NCBI GenBank assembly: GCA_030704615.1
Contig: CM060734.1
Span: 20,398,001-20,462,000 of the forward strand
From: Takakia lepidozioides
Lineage: Eukaryota > Streptophyta > Takakiopsida > Takakiales > Takakiaceae
Direction: 5' to 3'
DNA: 64,000 nucleotides
The position numbers and the translations under genes were made by a program. Below are positions 12,201 through 23,096 of this stretch, one piece after another (positions within the stretch are counted from its first letter, which is position 1; each line of letters opens with the position of its first letter). The notes beneath the pieces were generated by a model. It worked only from the letters and a program-made list of their open reading frames with translations, had not been told where the DNA came from and ran no database searches.

Positions 12201-13366
12201 GAAGCCGAGGTGGACATGTCGTGGGTCCTCCAAGAGAAAAGGCCACATCTCTTCAATATGTCTCCATGCTTGTGAATCTTGTGGCCCGCACACCTTTCCC
12301 GGGGGGCTCTGATGCGAGGCGTGCCATCTCATTAGTCTGGCTAATTCAGGGCTTCGGTACTGTGCCCTCAATCGCGGGATGATCGAAAGTAATGCATTTT
12401 CTAGGATGAAATACCCCACGTCCCCCACATGTAATCATCCCATTAGCACACATAATGCAACACCCTTATGTCTTTCCCATTATGCAGCCTCTCCCTAGTT
12501 TGGGCGTGACTGGTCAAAACCGAACGTCGCTTCTTCCACTCCTCACTCACTCCTTCCAAAACCACAATCAGATCTTGCATGAGTACTACTCTCTAAACCC
12601 TAAACTTTGTGGAATACACTTTACATGCATTGAGAAGATTAAAGAAAGTAATTTCCATGCGAGGGGGAATGGCGCTTATACCTTGCGTGGTACTTTTTTT
12701 CCCTTGGACATCATCCCGACATCGGTCTTTTTTGCACTTTGGGCACTTGGTGAGATGTGAATCCTCTCCGTAGTATAGGGTTTTATCACATGGACATGCA
12801 TAAAAAAATCTTATAGCCCATCCCCACAGAGTCCAAGACTTAGCGCGCCTCTTTCCGCGACCGTGGCATCGTGGGTTTCAAGTGTGGAGCAAGGATATAA
12901 TCCGCAATAGTTCGCATTATGGCAAACATCCCAACATTACTTATGCCAAAATCAAATTTGAAGATTGAGCAAAAGTAAGATTGTTGAAAGTCGACTCACT
13001 TTCGCCCCTTCGTACAAGGGAGTTCTCGCCCTTCCTCTCTATGTCATTTGAGGGGGCCATTTCAGGATCATCGATTGGCCGGGTTCCCTCTCCATGGGAT
13101 GCATCAGCGCCTACATGATGCATTAAGAGATCCTCCATGGCTTGCACATCCTCCTAGTTAATTCCATGCTCATTGTTGTTGTCACTATCACTGTCATCGT
13201 CATTATCGTCCGGTACCGTGGGGGCGACGTCTCGCCCACGGCTCCCGCCTGATGTACTTGGGTTGTTTTTGGATGGGGTGCCAAGAGAAAGGACCGGGAA
13301 GGGAGGGACAAAGTCCTGATTTGAACAAATGAACATACGGACATATATTATAATGTGTCCTTGCAA
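9286..13366 (-). pseudogene. CACTA (En/Spm) TNP2-type transposase, decayed
   Basis: Read on the minus strand. An acidic, disordered N-terminus (13366-12990) is followed by a cysteine motif piece near 12800-12683 ('CPCDKTLYYGEDSHLTKCPK'). The transposase core pieces lie at 12428-12065 ('GFSSDGVNPFS', 'HSTWPV'), 11530-11190 ('RKFLPMSHRWRR') and 11150-10895 ('MHIEKNVC'). A DUF4218-like region is at 10898-10197 ('LKSHDYHNLLQDILPIAVRG') and a DUF4216-like region at 10178-9500 ('DDCGFMCVNTNRL', 'EQVFFSDD'). Probable introns include a donor near 12065 (CCAG|GTGAGT) and an acceptor near 11150. The block 10898-9286 stays in one frame, broken only by stops at about 10194, 9846 and 9606. The family mobilises CACTA ends in the nucleus. 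The C-terminus is cut by the LTR-like sequence. Confidence 0.85.
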
Positions 13367-13399
13367 CCATACAACTTATTATAAGCGAAAAGCAAACAA

Positions 13400-14326
13400 C
13401 AACCTTCAATGTGTGCATGCATCAAATATGTCATTCAATAATTACATGTATGTGCGCAACGTCACGCATGCAAAGTTTCAAACCCAAACAAAATCATTTG
13501 CCCCCCCAAGGACGCGTTCACCCTATCAACCAATTTTTGTTTATTAATGTGAAAAAAAATCCTCTCATGCCATTGCACCTATCAAACGGATGTGGCTCAA
13601 GCTTCACTTTTTCCTACATGTGCTTGAATATGTGTGCAACACCTGTGCGAAGATCCAGCAGAATTTTTAATATTAAAAAAAAAAAAAAAAAAAAAACATT
13701 TGCCTCCCCAACGACGCACTCACCCTTGCACCAATTTTGAATTAAATCGAATTTAAATGAATTTAAAATAAATATTTGCATTTAGAAAATATATGATTGC
13801 GGTTTTGAGGGGCGTAATGATTTTATTTTTGGCTCTATTTTGTTCTGTGACATCGGGGTTTGCACCACTACATCCATGCAAAAAATTGGACCCAAAAAAA
13901 CACAAAAAAAAAAAGTTTCTAGGGTCATTTTTGCAGAACTCTCTACAAAGAGTGCATGAAGTTGAAGATAACTCAACTTTGGAGTGCAAATGAGAGAACA
14001 AAATATGGTTATGGGTCCAAATGACTTTTGTTTACTCCCAAAATCTGCACGCACATTGCATATGCTATCATTAAGCATATGGCTTAAAAATGGAATTAGA
14101 AAAAAATCATGTGCAGGCGAAATGCAATTTTCCGTCTCTACGACACGTAGCTGCGTTCAACACTAGAATGACCCATTGAATCAACTTGGTTCAAGCTCAT
14201 ATTTGGTCCACATGTGCATAAGTATGTTTAGATCACATATGCAAAGTTTCAACCCACACAAACAACAAGAAAAATATTTACATCAATCGATTAATCGGAT
14301 GTATACAAAGTACATCATGAGAATAT
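13400..14326. other. CACTA internal spacer
   Basis: AT-rich, with an A run at about 13675-13696 and no credible ORF on either strand. It lies between two minus-strand genes and could hold the transposase promoter. Confidence 0.5.
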
Positions 14327-15986
14327 CTACAATGCCCCTCTACGCGATCCCTGTCTCAAAGGAACCCTATTTCTATCGTACACATCCCACTCACATTGTA
14401 ATCGGAGGTCCCAATCATCCCGGGAGAACTCGTATGATGCAAATAGATCGCTGCCAGCCCTAATAGTCCTACTAGCACATGTCATCACAAACATGTGCAT
14501 CCCCTCACAGTATACCGACGTATGACCACAAAAGCTCTCATGCCCATCGCTTCGCTCGTCCCATACTACATTGGTTCTCCTAGGATGACCAAAAGAACTG
14601 TTGACCAGCCCAGCAACATTGCCGAAGATATCGGGGTCACCATCACAAAATCTGATCTCAATGGGAGACAACCCCCGTCTACGTACATCCTGTCTGTTGA
14701 CACACAAAATGTAGGGTAGGATGTATGGGGCTTCGAGGCATAATGTACGGAACTCCCCGGAGGTGTAGTATGGACCGTAGTAGGGAAACAAGTCCGGTTT
14801 CTCCGAGGATGAACCACAATATCATTGACCGTGAATAAACCTCGACCCATAGCAGGGTCTATAACGGCTCTCACAACATACCGTCTCCCCCAGTACTCGA
14901 ACTCCACATTCTCTCGGATGGGGGTGGGAGGGTCGAGATGATTCCCCCAACAACGAGGCTGGACGGTCCTCAGTAACATAGTCCTATGCGCTTCCCATCG
15001 GGGGCGAGGATCCGGCTCAGGCCGCCCAAGCCGAAGGGGAGGATACCTAGGGCGAAGCCGACCCCTCCTAGGGGTTCGGGAGGCATATGCACGTGGAGGT
15101 GGAGGTGGTACCGCTGGTGGATCAGGAGATGAAAGTGGAGGTGGTTAAGGATGTAATGCCGGAGGTGCAGCCGGGGGTACAACGTCCGGATCATGTACTA
15201 CCGGAGGTGGATCAGGCAAAGAAACATACGGGGGGAGGGGCACAATCGGCCTGCAAGCTGCTATTGCATGTACGGTCCGGAGAATCATCAGATGAGGACA
15301 CTGGATCAGGGGGACCGCCTGAGGAAACTGGAAGGGAGGGTGGGCCTGATCGTCGCCGGCCATAACGCCTACGACATCTACGATACCCTTGACCCTACAC
15401 ATCTCATCTACGTGGTGCTGGGGGAACCAGCTGGGGCATTAAGTCGTGGCTGCAATATGCGTAGTGTACGACGCATCAATACTTATGTCGTAATTTGGAT
15501 TCATGTATGTTTACCAATCATATTATATTATTAGATAAACCAAATGTACTATAAATGAATGTTAAAGAGAGGGGTGGGAAAAACACTCACCTTTGCCGCA
15601 TCCGCAATCTTGTTCTTCTTGTACTGTTTTTCGACAACATGCGGTCGCCGCCTCGGTGGTCTGGTGCCACCCGGCGGTATCCGTTCCCAACATTTAGTGC
15701 ACCAACACTCAATCCTGTCGGGGGGGTCAAAGGTGGACGTGGGTGGACGGGGTGGCCCGCGAGGGGGCAACCCGCGGCGCGCCCGACTCGATCCCGGAGT
15801 GTCAACATCCTCCGCATCACTTGAAATTTGGCCCCGGTCCCTTCTATGATTGTGCCCGGCAGCTTGTATTGGATCAGGTGCAATGGGTGGCTCATCGCCA
15901 CAAAAAACGGTCGCTCTAGGACCACAATCGATATGTGGTACTACCTCCCCATCCTTGAGGGAGACGGGTTGATGTTTCCTCACCAT
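14327..15986 (-). pseudogene. SET-domain-like gene carried in the CACTA element
   Basis: Two exons on the minus strand. Exon 1 starts at ATG 15986 and ends near 15588 at AAAG|GTGAGTG; it is basic and Pro/Arg-rich, with a C-x2-C pair ('CWCTKCWERIPPGG'). Exon 2 starts near 15417 after CCCCCAG. It has a long Pro-rich linker, then a SET-like domain: 'GRGLFTVNDIV', a YYGP segment, 'FGNVAGLVNSS' followed by TNVVW (the GN..R.INHS position), and 'RTIRAGSDLFASYEF' (the R.I..GEEL..DY position). SET domains transfer methyl groups from S-adenosylmethionine to lysine. The C-terminus has no post-SET cysteines. A TAA at 15145 and a frameshift near 14791 break the gene. The upstream position within the CACTA subterminal repeats suggests it is an element gene, not a host gene. 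Confidence 0.6.
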
Positions 15987-16380
15987 CGCATCCTAATTAA
16001 CACACACCACCAGCACTTTCATTTCTCAAAAACCGTTGGCAAAAAATCCCTATGCCTCAGCCTCGAGGCTTTCAAAATTGGTAAACAAAGGCGGAGCATC
16101 CCTATGGTGCTAGAGAGCCCAAGACAATAAATCCTTCCTCACGTTCTATCTTCAGGATGCCCAGATCATGGAAAAATGTACTGAGACCCAGCGCTTTGCG
16201 CTTATCAGATTGAACCACGTTTTGGGTATGTGAATCCTAATTACACCGTTTATCCTTTCAACCCCAAGACCCACAACCAAAACCGCCAATCCAAAACCCA
16301 GCACCATAAAGAAAAACAAACACCCTTACCCAGTACCATATGAAAAAACAAAATAAAAATAAAAACTAAGAACCCCAAAA
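15987..16380. other. upstream region of the SET-like gene
   Basis: A/C-rich on the plus strand with no ORF. It probably contains the promoter of the minus-strand gene and the approach to the CACTA terminus. Confidence 0.4.
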
Positions 16381-16625
16381 GGCCCTAAATCCTAAACCCA
16401 AAAAGGTCGGCCGTCGCCGCCTGCGACACCCTCGCGTCGCATTTTGCGACGAGTTTTTTCATTTTTTCACGCCGGGGGTCGCACACCACGACGGAAAGTC
16501 GTTGCGGGCGGCGACGTGTTTTTTTTATTTGTCGTCGCAAATACCATTTTCACATTTCAAAAAAAGGGCGGGGCGCAGGTGTGCGACGGCCGGGCGTCAC
16601 ACGTAGGCGCTGCGTTTTTTTTTTT
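16381..16625. repeat. CACTA subterminal repeats (GCGACG-type)
   Basis: It carries many GCGAC/GTCGC words in both orientations (for example 'CTCGCGTCGCATTTTGCGAC'). Similar blocks lie at 33000-33260 and 62320-63240, the latter next to a CACTACAAC terminus. In CACTA elements such clustered words bind the element's own protein. No CACTA tip is visible, so this end is probably truncated. Confidence 0.6.
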
Positions 16626-17100
16626 TCCTAAGTGCTTGAAGCACCTCCTTCCCCTCCCGATTTCGGTTGTTCTTTGGGAGAGAGGGAGTTCCGAGAGTGG
16701 GGTTTAGGGTGGAGGAGAAACGCACGTGCTGCTGAGCCTGAGGTGGTCGCAAGGCCCCAAGGAGTTTGCCCCAACGCCGCTCCAACGCCTAAGGTAAGCA
16801 CCGCCTCCTCCCTCACTTTCTCTCTTGCTTTCTTGCCCTAAGCACGGGCTGATCTCTCTCTCCCCTGTGTGGTAGGAACGCCGCGCAGAGGCGCGATCTA
16901 AACGAGCTGAAGAGAGAGAAAGCCGTGGTGAGCGGCGGGGACCCGCGCCGTTGGCAGCCGCGACAGCACCGCAGCAGCTCGCTTGAAGCACCAGCAACAA
17001 CAGCAGCAGAGGTAGGTCAGTGTGGGGAGATGGTCTATAATCTGTCTTGTCATGTGGGATGAAGGGAAAGACGTCGAGAGTTGTCCATAACTTGTGTGTC
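16626..17100 (+). other. GC-rich stretch with exon-intron-like signals, possibly a captured 5' UTR
   Basis: The text resembles a plant leader exon ending 'CGCCTAAG|GTAAGC' near 16793, then a pyrimidine-rich stretch and 'GTGTGGTAG|GAACG' near 16876. No protein of known type follows. The minus-strand 190-codon ORF over it is Leu/Ser low complexity from the GA run and is not annotated. Confidence 0.3.
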
Positions 17101-17108
17101 ACATCAAA

Positions 17109-17110
<2 letters not shown>

Positions 17111-17151
<41 letters not shown>
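17111..17151. repeat. (GA)n microsatellite
   Basis: About 20 uninterrupted GA dinucleotides. Confidence 0.98.
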
Positions 17152-17154
<3 letters not shown>

Positions 17155-17210
17155 GAAGAGATGACGAAACAAAACAAAAAACAAAAAAGGTTGGGGGGGG
17201 AGTTACTGAG

Positions 17211-17830
17211 CAGAAGGGGCTGGGCTTTTGGCTCAGCCTCGAGACTTTTAAAGTTGGTAAACAGAGGTACATGCACAATTCCCTTGATAGATTTGAAGAG
17301 AGCATCTCTTTGGTGAGAGAACCCTGGACATCAGAAAATGAATACTGTCTTCAGATTGCCCACACAACGGGCAATTACACTCTCCCTTTCCTCTCTGCTT
17401 CTGTTTACTGTTCAAAGGTAGTTTTCTTGCCCTGAGTTTAAATTTCAGTCTGGTGCCAAGAGTGGGATAGACCCTTCAGCGCATCCATGATGTCCTCCCC
17501 CATGTCACAGACTGGAAACAGGTTCAGGGAAGTTTTCTTCCTAACTTCATTTTCATCGGACAATTTTCTGGTAACAGACATGGCTTTGGACACTACACTC
17601 TCTAAGTCAGGTTTATCCAGCAAGGTCAAGACTTGCGGGTCCAGATTCAGATCCTTGAGAATCTCTTCTACTCTCTTCTCCCAGGGCTTACCTAGTTTGA
17701 CAGGGCGGTCCTGTTTCCAAGATATAGAGTCGATCAACTTAGGATATCTGGTGTTGGACATATGTTGGAGCTGAACCCACCATCTGACCTTGAATTTATC
17801 TTGTCTGGAGCTTAAAAGAGAGTAGCACAC
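17211..17830 (-). pseudogene. LINE ORF2 C-terminal fragment, copy 1
   Basis: Minus-strand translation gives 'KFKVRWWVQLQHM' and 'LSDENEVRKKTSLNLFP', then a degraded C-x2-C...H...C finger ('CNCPLCGQ'). This is the zf-RVT type end of plant L1-like reverse transcriptases. A frameshift near 17440 splits it. It ends at 17211 directly against the tip of a palindrome arm (GTTACTGAGCAG). Confidence 0.6.
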
Positions 17831-17885
17831 AAGAGAGGGAGAGAGGGACAGAGAGGGACAGAGAGAGGGAGTGAGAGGGAGACAT

Positions 17886-18003
17886 CAGGGGGCAACAAAG
17901 AAAAGAAAAGAAGGTGGGGGGGGGGAGTGACTGAGCAGCTGCTGCTGCTCAGTCACTCTCCCCCCCCCTACATTCTCTTTTTTTCTTTGTTGCCCCCTCT
18001 CTT
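17886..18003. repeat. palindrome 1 (CAGCTGCTCAGTCACTC arms)
   Basis: Two arms of about 58 bp meet near 17940. The right arm reads 'GCTGCTCAGTCACTCTCCCC', then 'TTTCTTTGTTGCCCCCTCTC', and the left arm is its near-perfect reverse complement. Confidence 0.85.
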
Positions 18004-18164
18004 GGGGAAACAAAAGGGACAGATCCTACCTCTGTCAGGGGCTGACGTTGGTAGTAAGACTTACCTTCACATATAGAATTAATCCGGGTTTTCTAGATAT
18101 CCTCTACAAATCCCTTCACATAAGCATCAATCTGATGTGTGTGAGTTGCCCAAAAACTAGGCCT

Positions 18165-18790
18165 CAGAAGGGGCTGGGCTTTTGGTTCAGCCTCGACTTT
18201 TTCAAAGTTAGTAAACAGAGGTACATGCACAATTCCCTTGATAGATTTGAGGAGAGCGTCTCTTTGATGAGAGAACCCCGGACAGTGTATCAGAAAATGA
18301 ATAATGTCTTCAGGTTGCCCACACAACAGGCAATTGCACTCTCCCGATCCTCTCTGCTTCTGTTTGCTTATCAAAGGAAGGCTTCCTGCCCCGAGTTTAA
18401 ATTTCAGTCTAGTGCCGAGAGTGGGTAGACCCTTGAGGTCATCCAAGATGTCCTCCCCCATGTCATAGACTGGAAACAAGTTCAGGGAAGTTTTTTGCTT
18501 AACTTCATTTTCATCAGACAATCTCATGGCAACAGACATGGTTGGACATTATAGCCTCTAAGTCAAATTTATCCAGCAGGGTGAAGACTTGCGGTTCCAG
18601 GTCCAGGTCCTTGAGAATCTCTTCTACTGTCTTCTGCCAGGACTTAGCCTGTTAGACAGGGCGGTGGGCGGTCCTGTTTCCAAGATATAGAGTCGATTAA
18701 CTTAGGATATCTGATGTTGGACATATGTTGCAGCTGACCCCACCATCTGACCTTAAACTCATCTCGTCGGGAGCTTAAAAGAGAGGAAGT
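18165..18790 (-). pseudogene. LINE ORF2 C-terminal fragment, copy 2
   Basis: Same segment as copy 1, about 954 bp away in direct orientation. The minus-strand ORF 18539-18093 keeps the finger 'CNCLLCGQPEDIIHFLIHCP' (C-x2-C, H, C) intact. The unit ends at the same GAGCTTAAAAGAGAG as copy 1, followed by a palindrome arm. Confidence 0.65.
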
Positions 18791-18975
18791 GAGAGGGAGA
18801 GATCAGGAAACAAAAAAATAATAAAAATAAAAATGGGGGGGCGGAGTGACTGAGCAGCTGTTGTTCAGCAGCTGCAGCTACTCAATCACTCCCCCCCCAC
18901 CTTTTTTTTTTCTTTGTTGCCCCCTCTCTCCCTCTGTCTCCCTCTCTTTGTCCCTCTTTGTCCCTCCCTCTCCCT
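18780..18975. repeat. palindrome 2
   Basis: Arms related to palindrome 1 around 'GAGTGACTGAGCAGCTG', with a disturbed centre (GTTGTTCAGCAGCTGCAGC) and the right arm extended by CCCTCT/TCCCTC repeats. Confidence 0.75.
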
Positions 18976-19383
18976 CTGTAAACTGGGTTCATGGAATTGT
19001 TATCCCAACTTCCATTTGTTTCATTTTTGGGTTGCATGGAAAACTGGATGATTTTCATCCTAAGTTCATCCACTTAACCTGGCGTGGATCTGGTTTTTTC
19101 ATTTCTACCTATGATTTTTCATCCCAGTATACCTTATTTTATCCAGCCTATACCAAGGCTGTGATGGTTCTTGAACTTGGTGTGACTTCCCGATTTTTTT
19201 CATCCTGGCGCGATGGGAAATAGTATCTGTCTACTGGGTTTAAGGTTGAGGCGGATGAATCCCATCCTGGCAGAGGATGAGTGCCGCGGACTGACAGGAC
19301 GGGTTGATTTCCCGATTTTTTTCATCCTACCGAGATGGAAAATGGTGTCTATCTGTTTGGTTTAAGGTTACGCTGGATGAATG
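18976..19383. other. non-coding, CATCC/GGATG-rich
   Basis: No gene is seen. Words such as 'TTTTTTCATCCTACCGAGAT' and GGATGA recur, related to the palindromic CCGGATG motif of the units to the right. Confidence 0.4.
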
Positions 19384-20270
19384 TCATCCGAGCAGTGGAT
19401 GACTGCCGCGGACTGACAGGGTAAGGTCCCTGTGCAACCCTAGTTTTGCCTCTTGCGTTGATGGAATGCGCGATGGCGGCATGGAGGAGGCCGAGGTGCT
19501 CGTGCTGCAGTTACGTTGGGTTGCCACTCCTTGGATTGTTTAAGGCTTTCTTGAATGCTACCTCTATGTGTGCATTAAGGGGACGATGATTCTTTTGAAG
19601 TAAGGGAAGTCACTCTTCCTCTTTTGTCTGATTTTTTGCTGCACAAGGGAATAGAGGCAGTGATGGCTGAGATACTGCCTGCCTGGTTGTGGAATTTCCC
19701 TAAGAGCCCTCCCTCTGGATCATTGATGAATGGTGGCGCTCCTATGTAATCCAAGGAAGTTTCTTTTCCCTTTATAAGCCCTACCCTATGTAATACAACT
19801 TTCTTTCTTGCTCAATATTTGCAAGGCTCTGCTGTTGTTAAGGTATAGTGGCTGTGGTGATGGTGGAGACCTCCCCACGCAGCTGGGTTGTGGAGCGATG
19901 GCTACCATCCCCCAAACAGTTAAAAAGGTTTTTTTTTTCTATTTGTGATGTTTCTTGTAATTTGTGGTGTTCTCTGTGCTTTGCATGATGTGTATTTGAC
20001 CTCGATAGCAAGTGTGGAAGCCTGCCATTCACCTCGTGCATCCTCACTAACACACAAAATTTTGTTTTGTGGTGGTTTTTGGGACGGGCACAGGTGAGGG
20101 CTTCCACTTAATATGCTGATTGCTAAAGGCTGCAGAATACCAAGGAGATTGCAGAGGAGGGAAGGTGGCAGCAGCTGTGGATTCATCATGGAATCTGGAA
20201 AACTATGTACTCTATGAGTTTTCCATGATCCAATCTCTTTGCTTTGCTTTTGAAGGACAATAGAAGTGAA
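19384..20270. repeat. 0.89-kb direct repeat, copy 1
   Basis: Nearly identical to 21340-22227 over its full length (shared start 'GCAGTGGATGACT', shared end 'ACAATAGAAGTGAAAT'). It contains the conserved hairpin at 20014-20107. It is non-coding and may be an LTR of a short non-autonomous element or one half of a tandem duplication. Confidence 0.85.
20014..20107 (+). other. conserved hairpin, copy 1
   Basis: The 5' arm 'GTGGAAGCC' (20014-20022) pairs with 'GGCTTCCAC' (20099-20107); an inner CACCT/AGGTG pair adds to the stem. Confidence 0.7.
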
Positions 20271-21339
20271 ATATGTGGAGGGTAAATCCTTCCAGACCTG
20301 TGGAGGGCCCTTGTTTTGCTTTGCTGGCTGAGGTTATGATGATTTGTGTGGGACTTACACATCTGTTTTCAAGCCCTTAGTGTGCATTGCGTCCAGCCTG
20401 TTAGGTTAAACATACAAGGGTTGCTTTGGCTCTTGGCTGCAACCTATTGGCTACCAATGATGAAAAAAAATTACCTTGCATGCCCTAGCCAAATGAGGTC
20501 TTGCATAAGCTGAGAGCTTAGGCCATGGTTTGGTGGAGAAAAACGTCTATGGCCACTTGGATGCCAATGCAAAATAACACTGGCATAACTGGTTTTTGAT
20601 CTTTTGAAATAGCCAGGGAGTATAAAAGGGATCTCTCCCATGGTATGGTGTAAAAACGATGGTAAGTGTGGTGAAAATGTGGTGTCTTGCTAGGTCATGA
20701 ACTATGATCTGCTGCTGCAGCAGTTGTATAGGATTTGGGCAATGTGGGCACAGGGCTGGCTCCCTATTTTGGGGCAATGTAAGTGCAGCCCACCAGTTAT
20801 GTCCATTCCCTGCTTTGTTGTTTTGCTGTGGTAAGGGCTTTGGGGCAATCTGGAAATGATTAACAGATTTGTCCCTACCCCCCTTGTTATCCTTGTTGTG
20901 GTGATGTATATATTGCTTGGCTGAATCATAAAAAGTGATTTACATCCCGCAACAATGATTAAGGATGTTGGGGCAGCACTTTACCAGTGTTACTTCCTCC
21001 CCTTATGAGGACTGTCAGAGTTATTCTTTGCCAAACCATGGCCTTCTACTACAGTTTATAGGCATTGTTGACTTGGGATGATAAGGCATCAGTACCTGAT
21101 CCCTTTGTCCAGGCTGTATTATATACCAGTTTAAATGAATACTGGCATGAAGGGTTATATAAATTTGAGGTACCCCAAACATGAACTCTAACCAGCATGA
21201 TACCCATGGGGTTTTATTAAGTTCAATGGGATTCCAGCCTATGGACACCAGCCTTGAAGGTATTAGGGCAAACTGGAATGATTATGCCAGTGATGTTTCT
21301 TTTCCTTCTGAGGGCTGTCAACGTGGTTTTGATTCAGGA
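20271..21339. other. region between the 0.89-kb direct repeats
   Basis: I see no coding sequence with family resemblance on either strand. If the repeats are LTRs this would be a non-coding interior, as in TRIM/LARD elements, but I see no primer-binding site or polypurine tract. Confidence 0.4.
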
Positions 21340-22227
21340 GCCATCCGGGCAGTGGATGACTATCGCGGACTGACAGGGTAAGGTCCCTGTGCAACCCTAG
21401 TTTTGCCTCTTGCGTTGATGGAATGCGCGATGGCGGCATGGAGGAGGCCGAGGTGCTCGTGCTGCAGTTACATTGGGTTGCCACTCCTTGGATTGTTTAA
21501 GGCTTTCTTGAATGCTACCTCTATGTGAGCATTAAGGGGACGGCGATTCTTTTGAGGTAAGGGAAGACACCCTTCCTCTTTTGTTTGATTTTTTGCTGCA
21601 CAAGGGAACAAATGCAGTGATGGCTGAGATACTGCCTGCCTGGTTGTGGAATTTCCCTAAGAGCCCTCCCTCTGGATCATTGATGAATGGCGGCGCTCCT
21701 ATGTAATCCAAGGAAGTTTCTTTTCCCTTTATAAATCCTACCCCATGTAACACAACTTTCTTTCTTGCTCACTATTTGCAAGGCTCTGCTGTTGTTAAGG
21801 TATAGTGGCTGTGGTGATGGTGGAGACCTCCCCGCGCAGCTGGGTTGTGGAGCGATGGCTACCATCCCCCAAACAGTTAAAAAGGTTCTTTTTTTCTATT
21901 TGTGATGTTTCTTGTAATTTGTGGTGTTCTCTGTGCTTTGCATGATGTGTATTTGACCTCGATAGCAAGTGTGGAAGCCTGCCATTCACCTCGTGCATCC
22001 TCACTAACACACAAAATTTTGTTTTGTGGTGGTTTTTGGGACGGGCACAGGTGAGGGCTTCCACTTAATACGCTGATTGCTAAGGGCTGCAGAATACCAT
22101 GGAGATTGCAGAGGAGGGAAGGTGGCAGCAGCTGTGGATTCATCATGGAATCTGGAAAACTATGTACTCTATGAGTTTTCCCTGATCCAATCTCTTTGCT
22201 TTGCTATCGAAATACAATAGAAGTGAA
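21340..22227. repeat. 0.89-kb direct repeat, copy 2
   Basis: Second copy of 19384-20270 with scattered substitutions, in the same orientation, offset about 1,957 bp. Confidence 0.85.
21971..22064 (+). other. conserved hairpin, copy 2
   Basis: Same stem as copy 1: 21971-21979 pairs with 22056-22064. Confidence 0.7.
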
Positions 22228-23096
22228 ATCCTACAATTTAGGCGGTGTTGGCGCATACAACGCCAAATGATTCCCAAGCTACTGGCTGCCAAGTACTTGG
22301 GACAACAGCCCTTGAATCAGGTGATCACAATCCACTCTTTACGCTTAAAACCCTGGCTCTAATGGACTGGGTAAAGCTGTCCGTATCTGCAATGGAAAGT
22401 ACTTGATAAGGCTCAAAGAATGATTTGCCTTTATACTTGAAGAGAATGCCAAATAACTGAATTGTTGGGGTTCTGGAACTAACCCCAGCCCTACAATCAA
22501 CATTTGCAGCCATGGTTCACACCAAACTAGGCACATGACGGGGTGTCTCCCTTTGAACAGAACATATAAATGTGGTATAAATGCTGATAGCATGAGCTAG
22601 GCCCTGGTAAGACAGCTTGCTGGAATATGTGTATACACCTTATACATGATCCGGTCAATGTACATTATTTTGGCAGGCTGATCTCCTGTAGCCAATGCCG
22701 TACATCACATTTAAAATACCTTATATGTCTCATGCTCGAGGGCTTTCACCTCTCATGGATGGTATGGAATTTTCCCTTGAATGCAGATATGCTTGTGATG
22801 GTGGATCATAAAACCAGGGTAAGTAAACACCATGCACAAGGCGGGCACAAGGCTGATGGTTTCTTACACAAACTCGCTTCCTTGGGGTTTATGCTTAGTC
22901 TATACCCCAAAAACAAGCATGATACCCATGTGAAGTTACTATGAACACCTGAATTCCAGTCATGGAAATGACTTGTAATGGCTCTTTCCCTGTTTAGGGC
23001 TTTCAGCTTGGCTCTGTTTTTTAAGGCTTAGAAACCAGAATGACACCCTTGTGGTGATTTTTGGGAACACCTGAATTACAGCTCATTGTCACCAGA
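22228..23096. other. non-coding sequence left of the tandem units
   Basis: No gene is seen. Short similarity to 21160-21260 ('AGCATGATACCCATG') suggests the same repeat family as the interior of the direct-repeat pair. Confidence 0.4.

Noticed and set aside
16704-17276. 190-codon minus-strand ORF
   Set aside because: Mostly Leu/Ser low complexity produced by the GA microsatellite and pyrimidine runs.
19384-22227. Complete short LTR element (TRIM/LARD) with 0.89-kb LTRs
   Set aside because: No primer site, polypurine tract or TG...CA ends found at the repeat edges; a tandem duplication explains it equally well, so it is listed only as a direct repeat.
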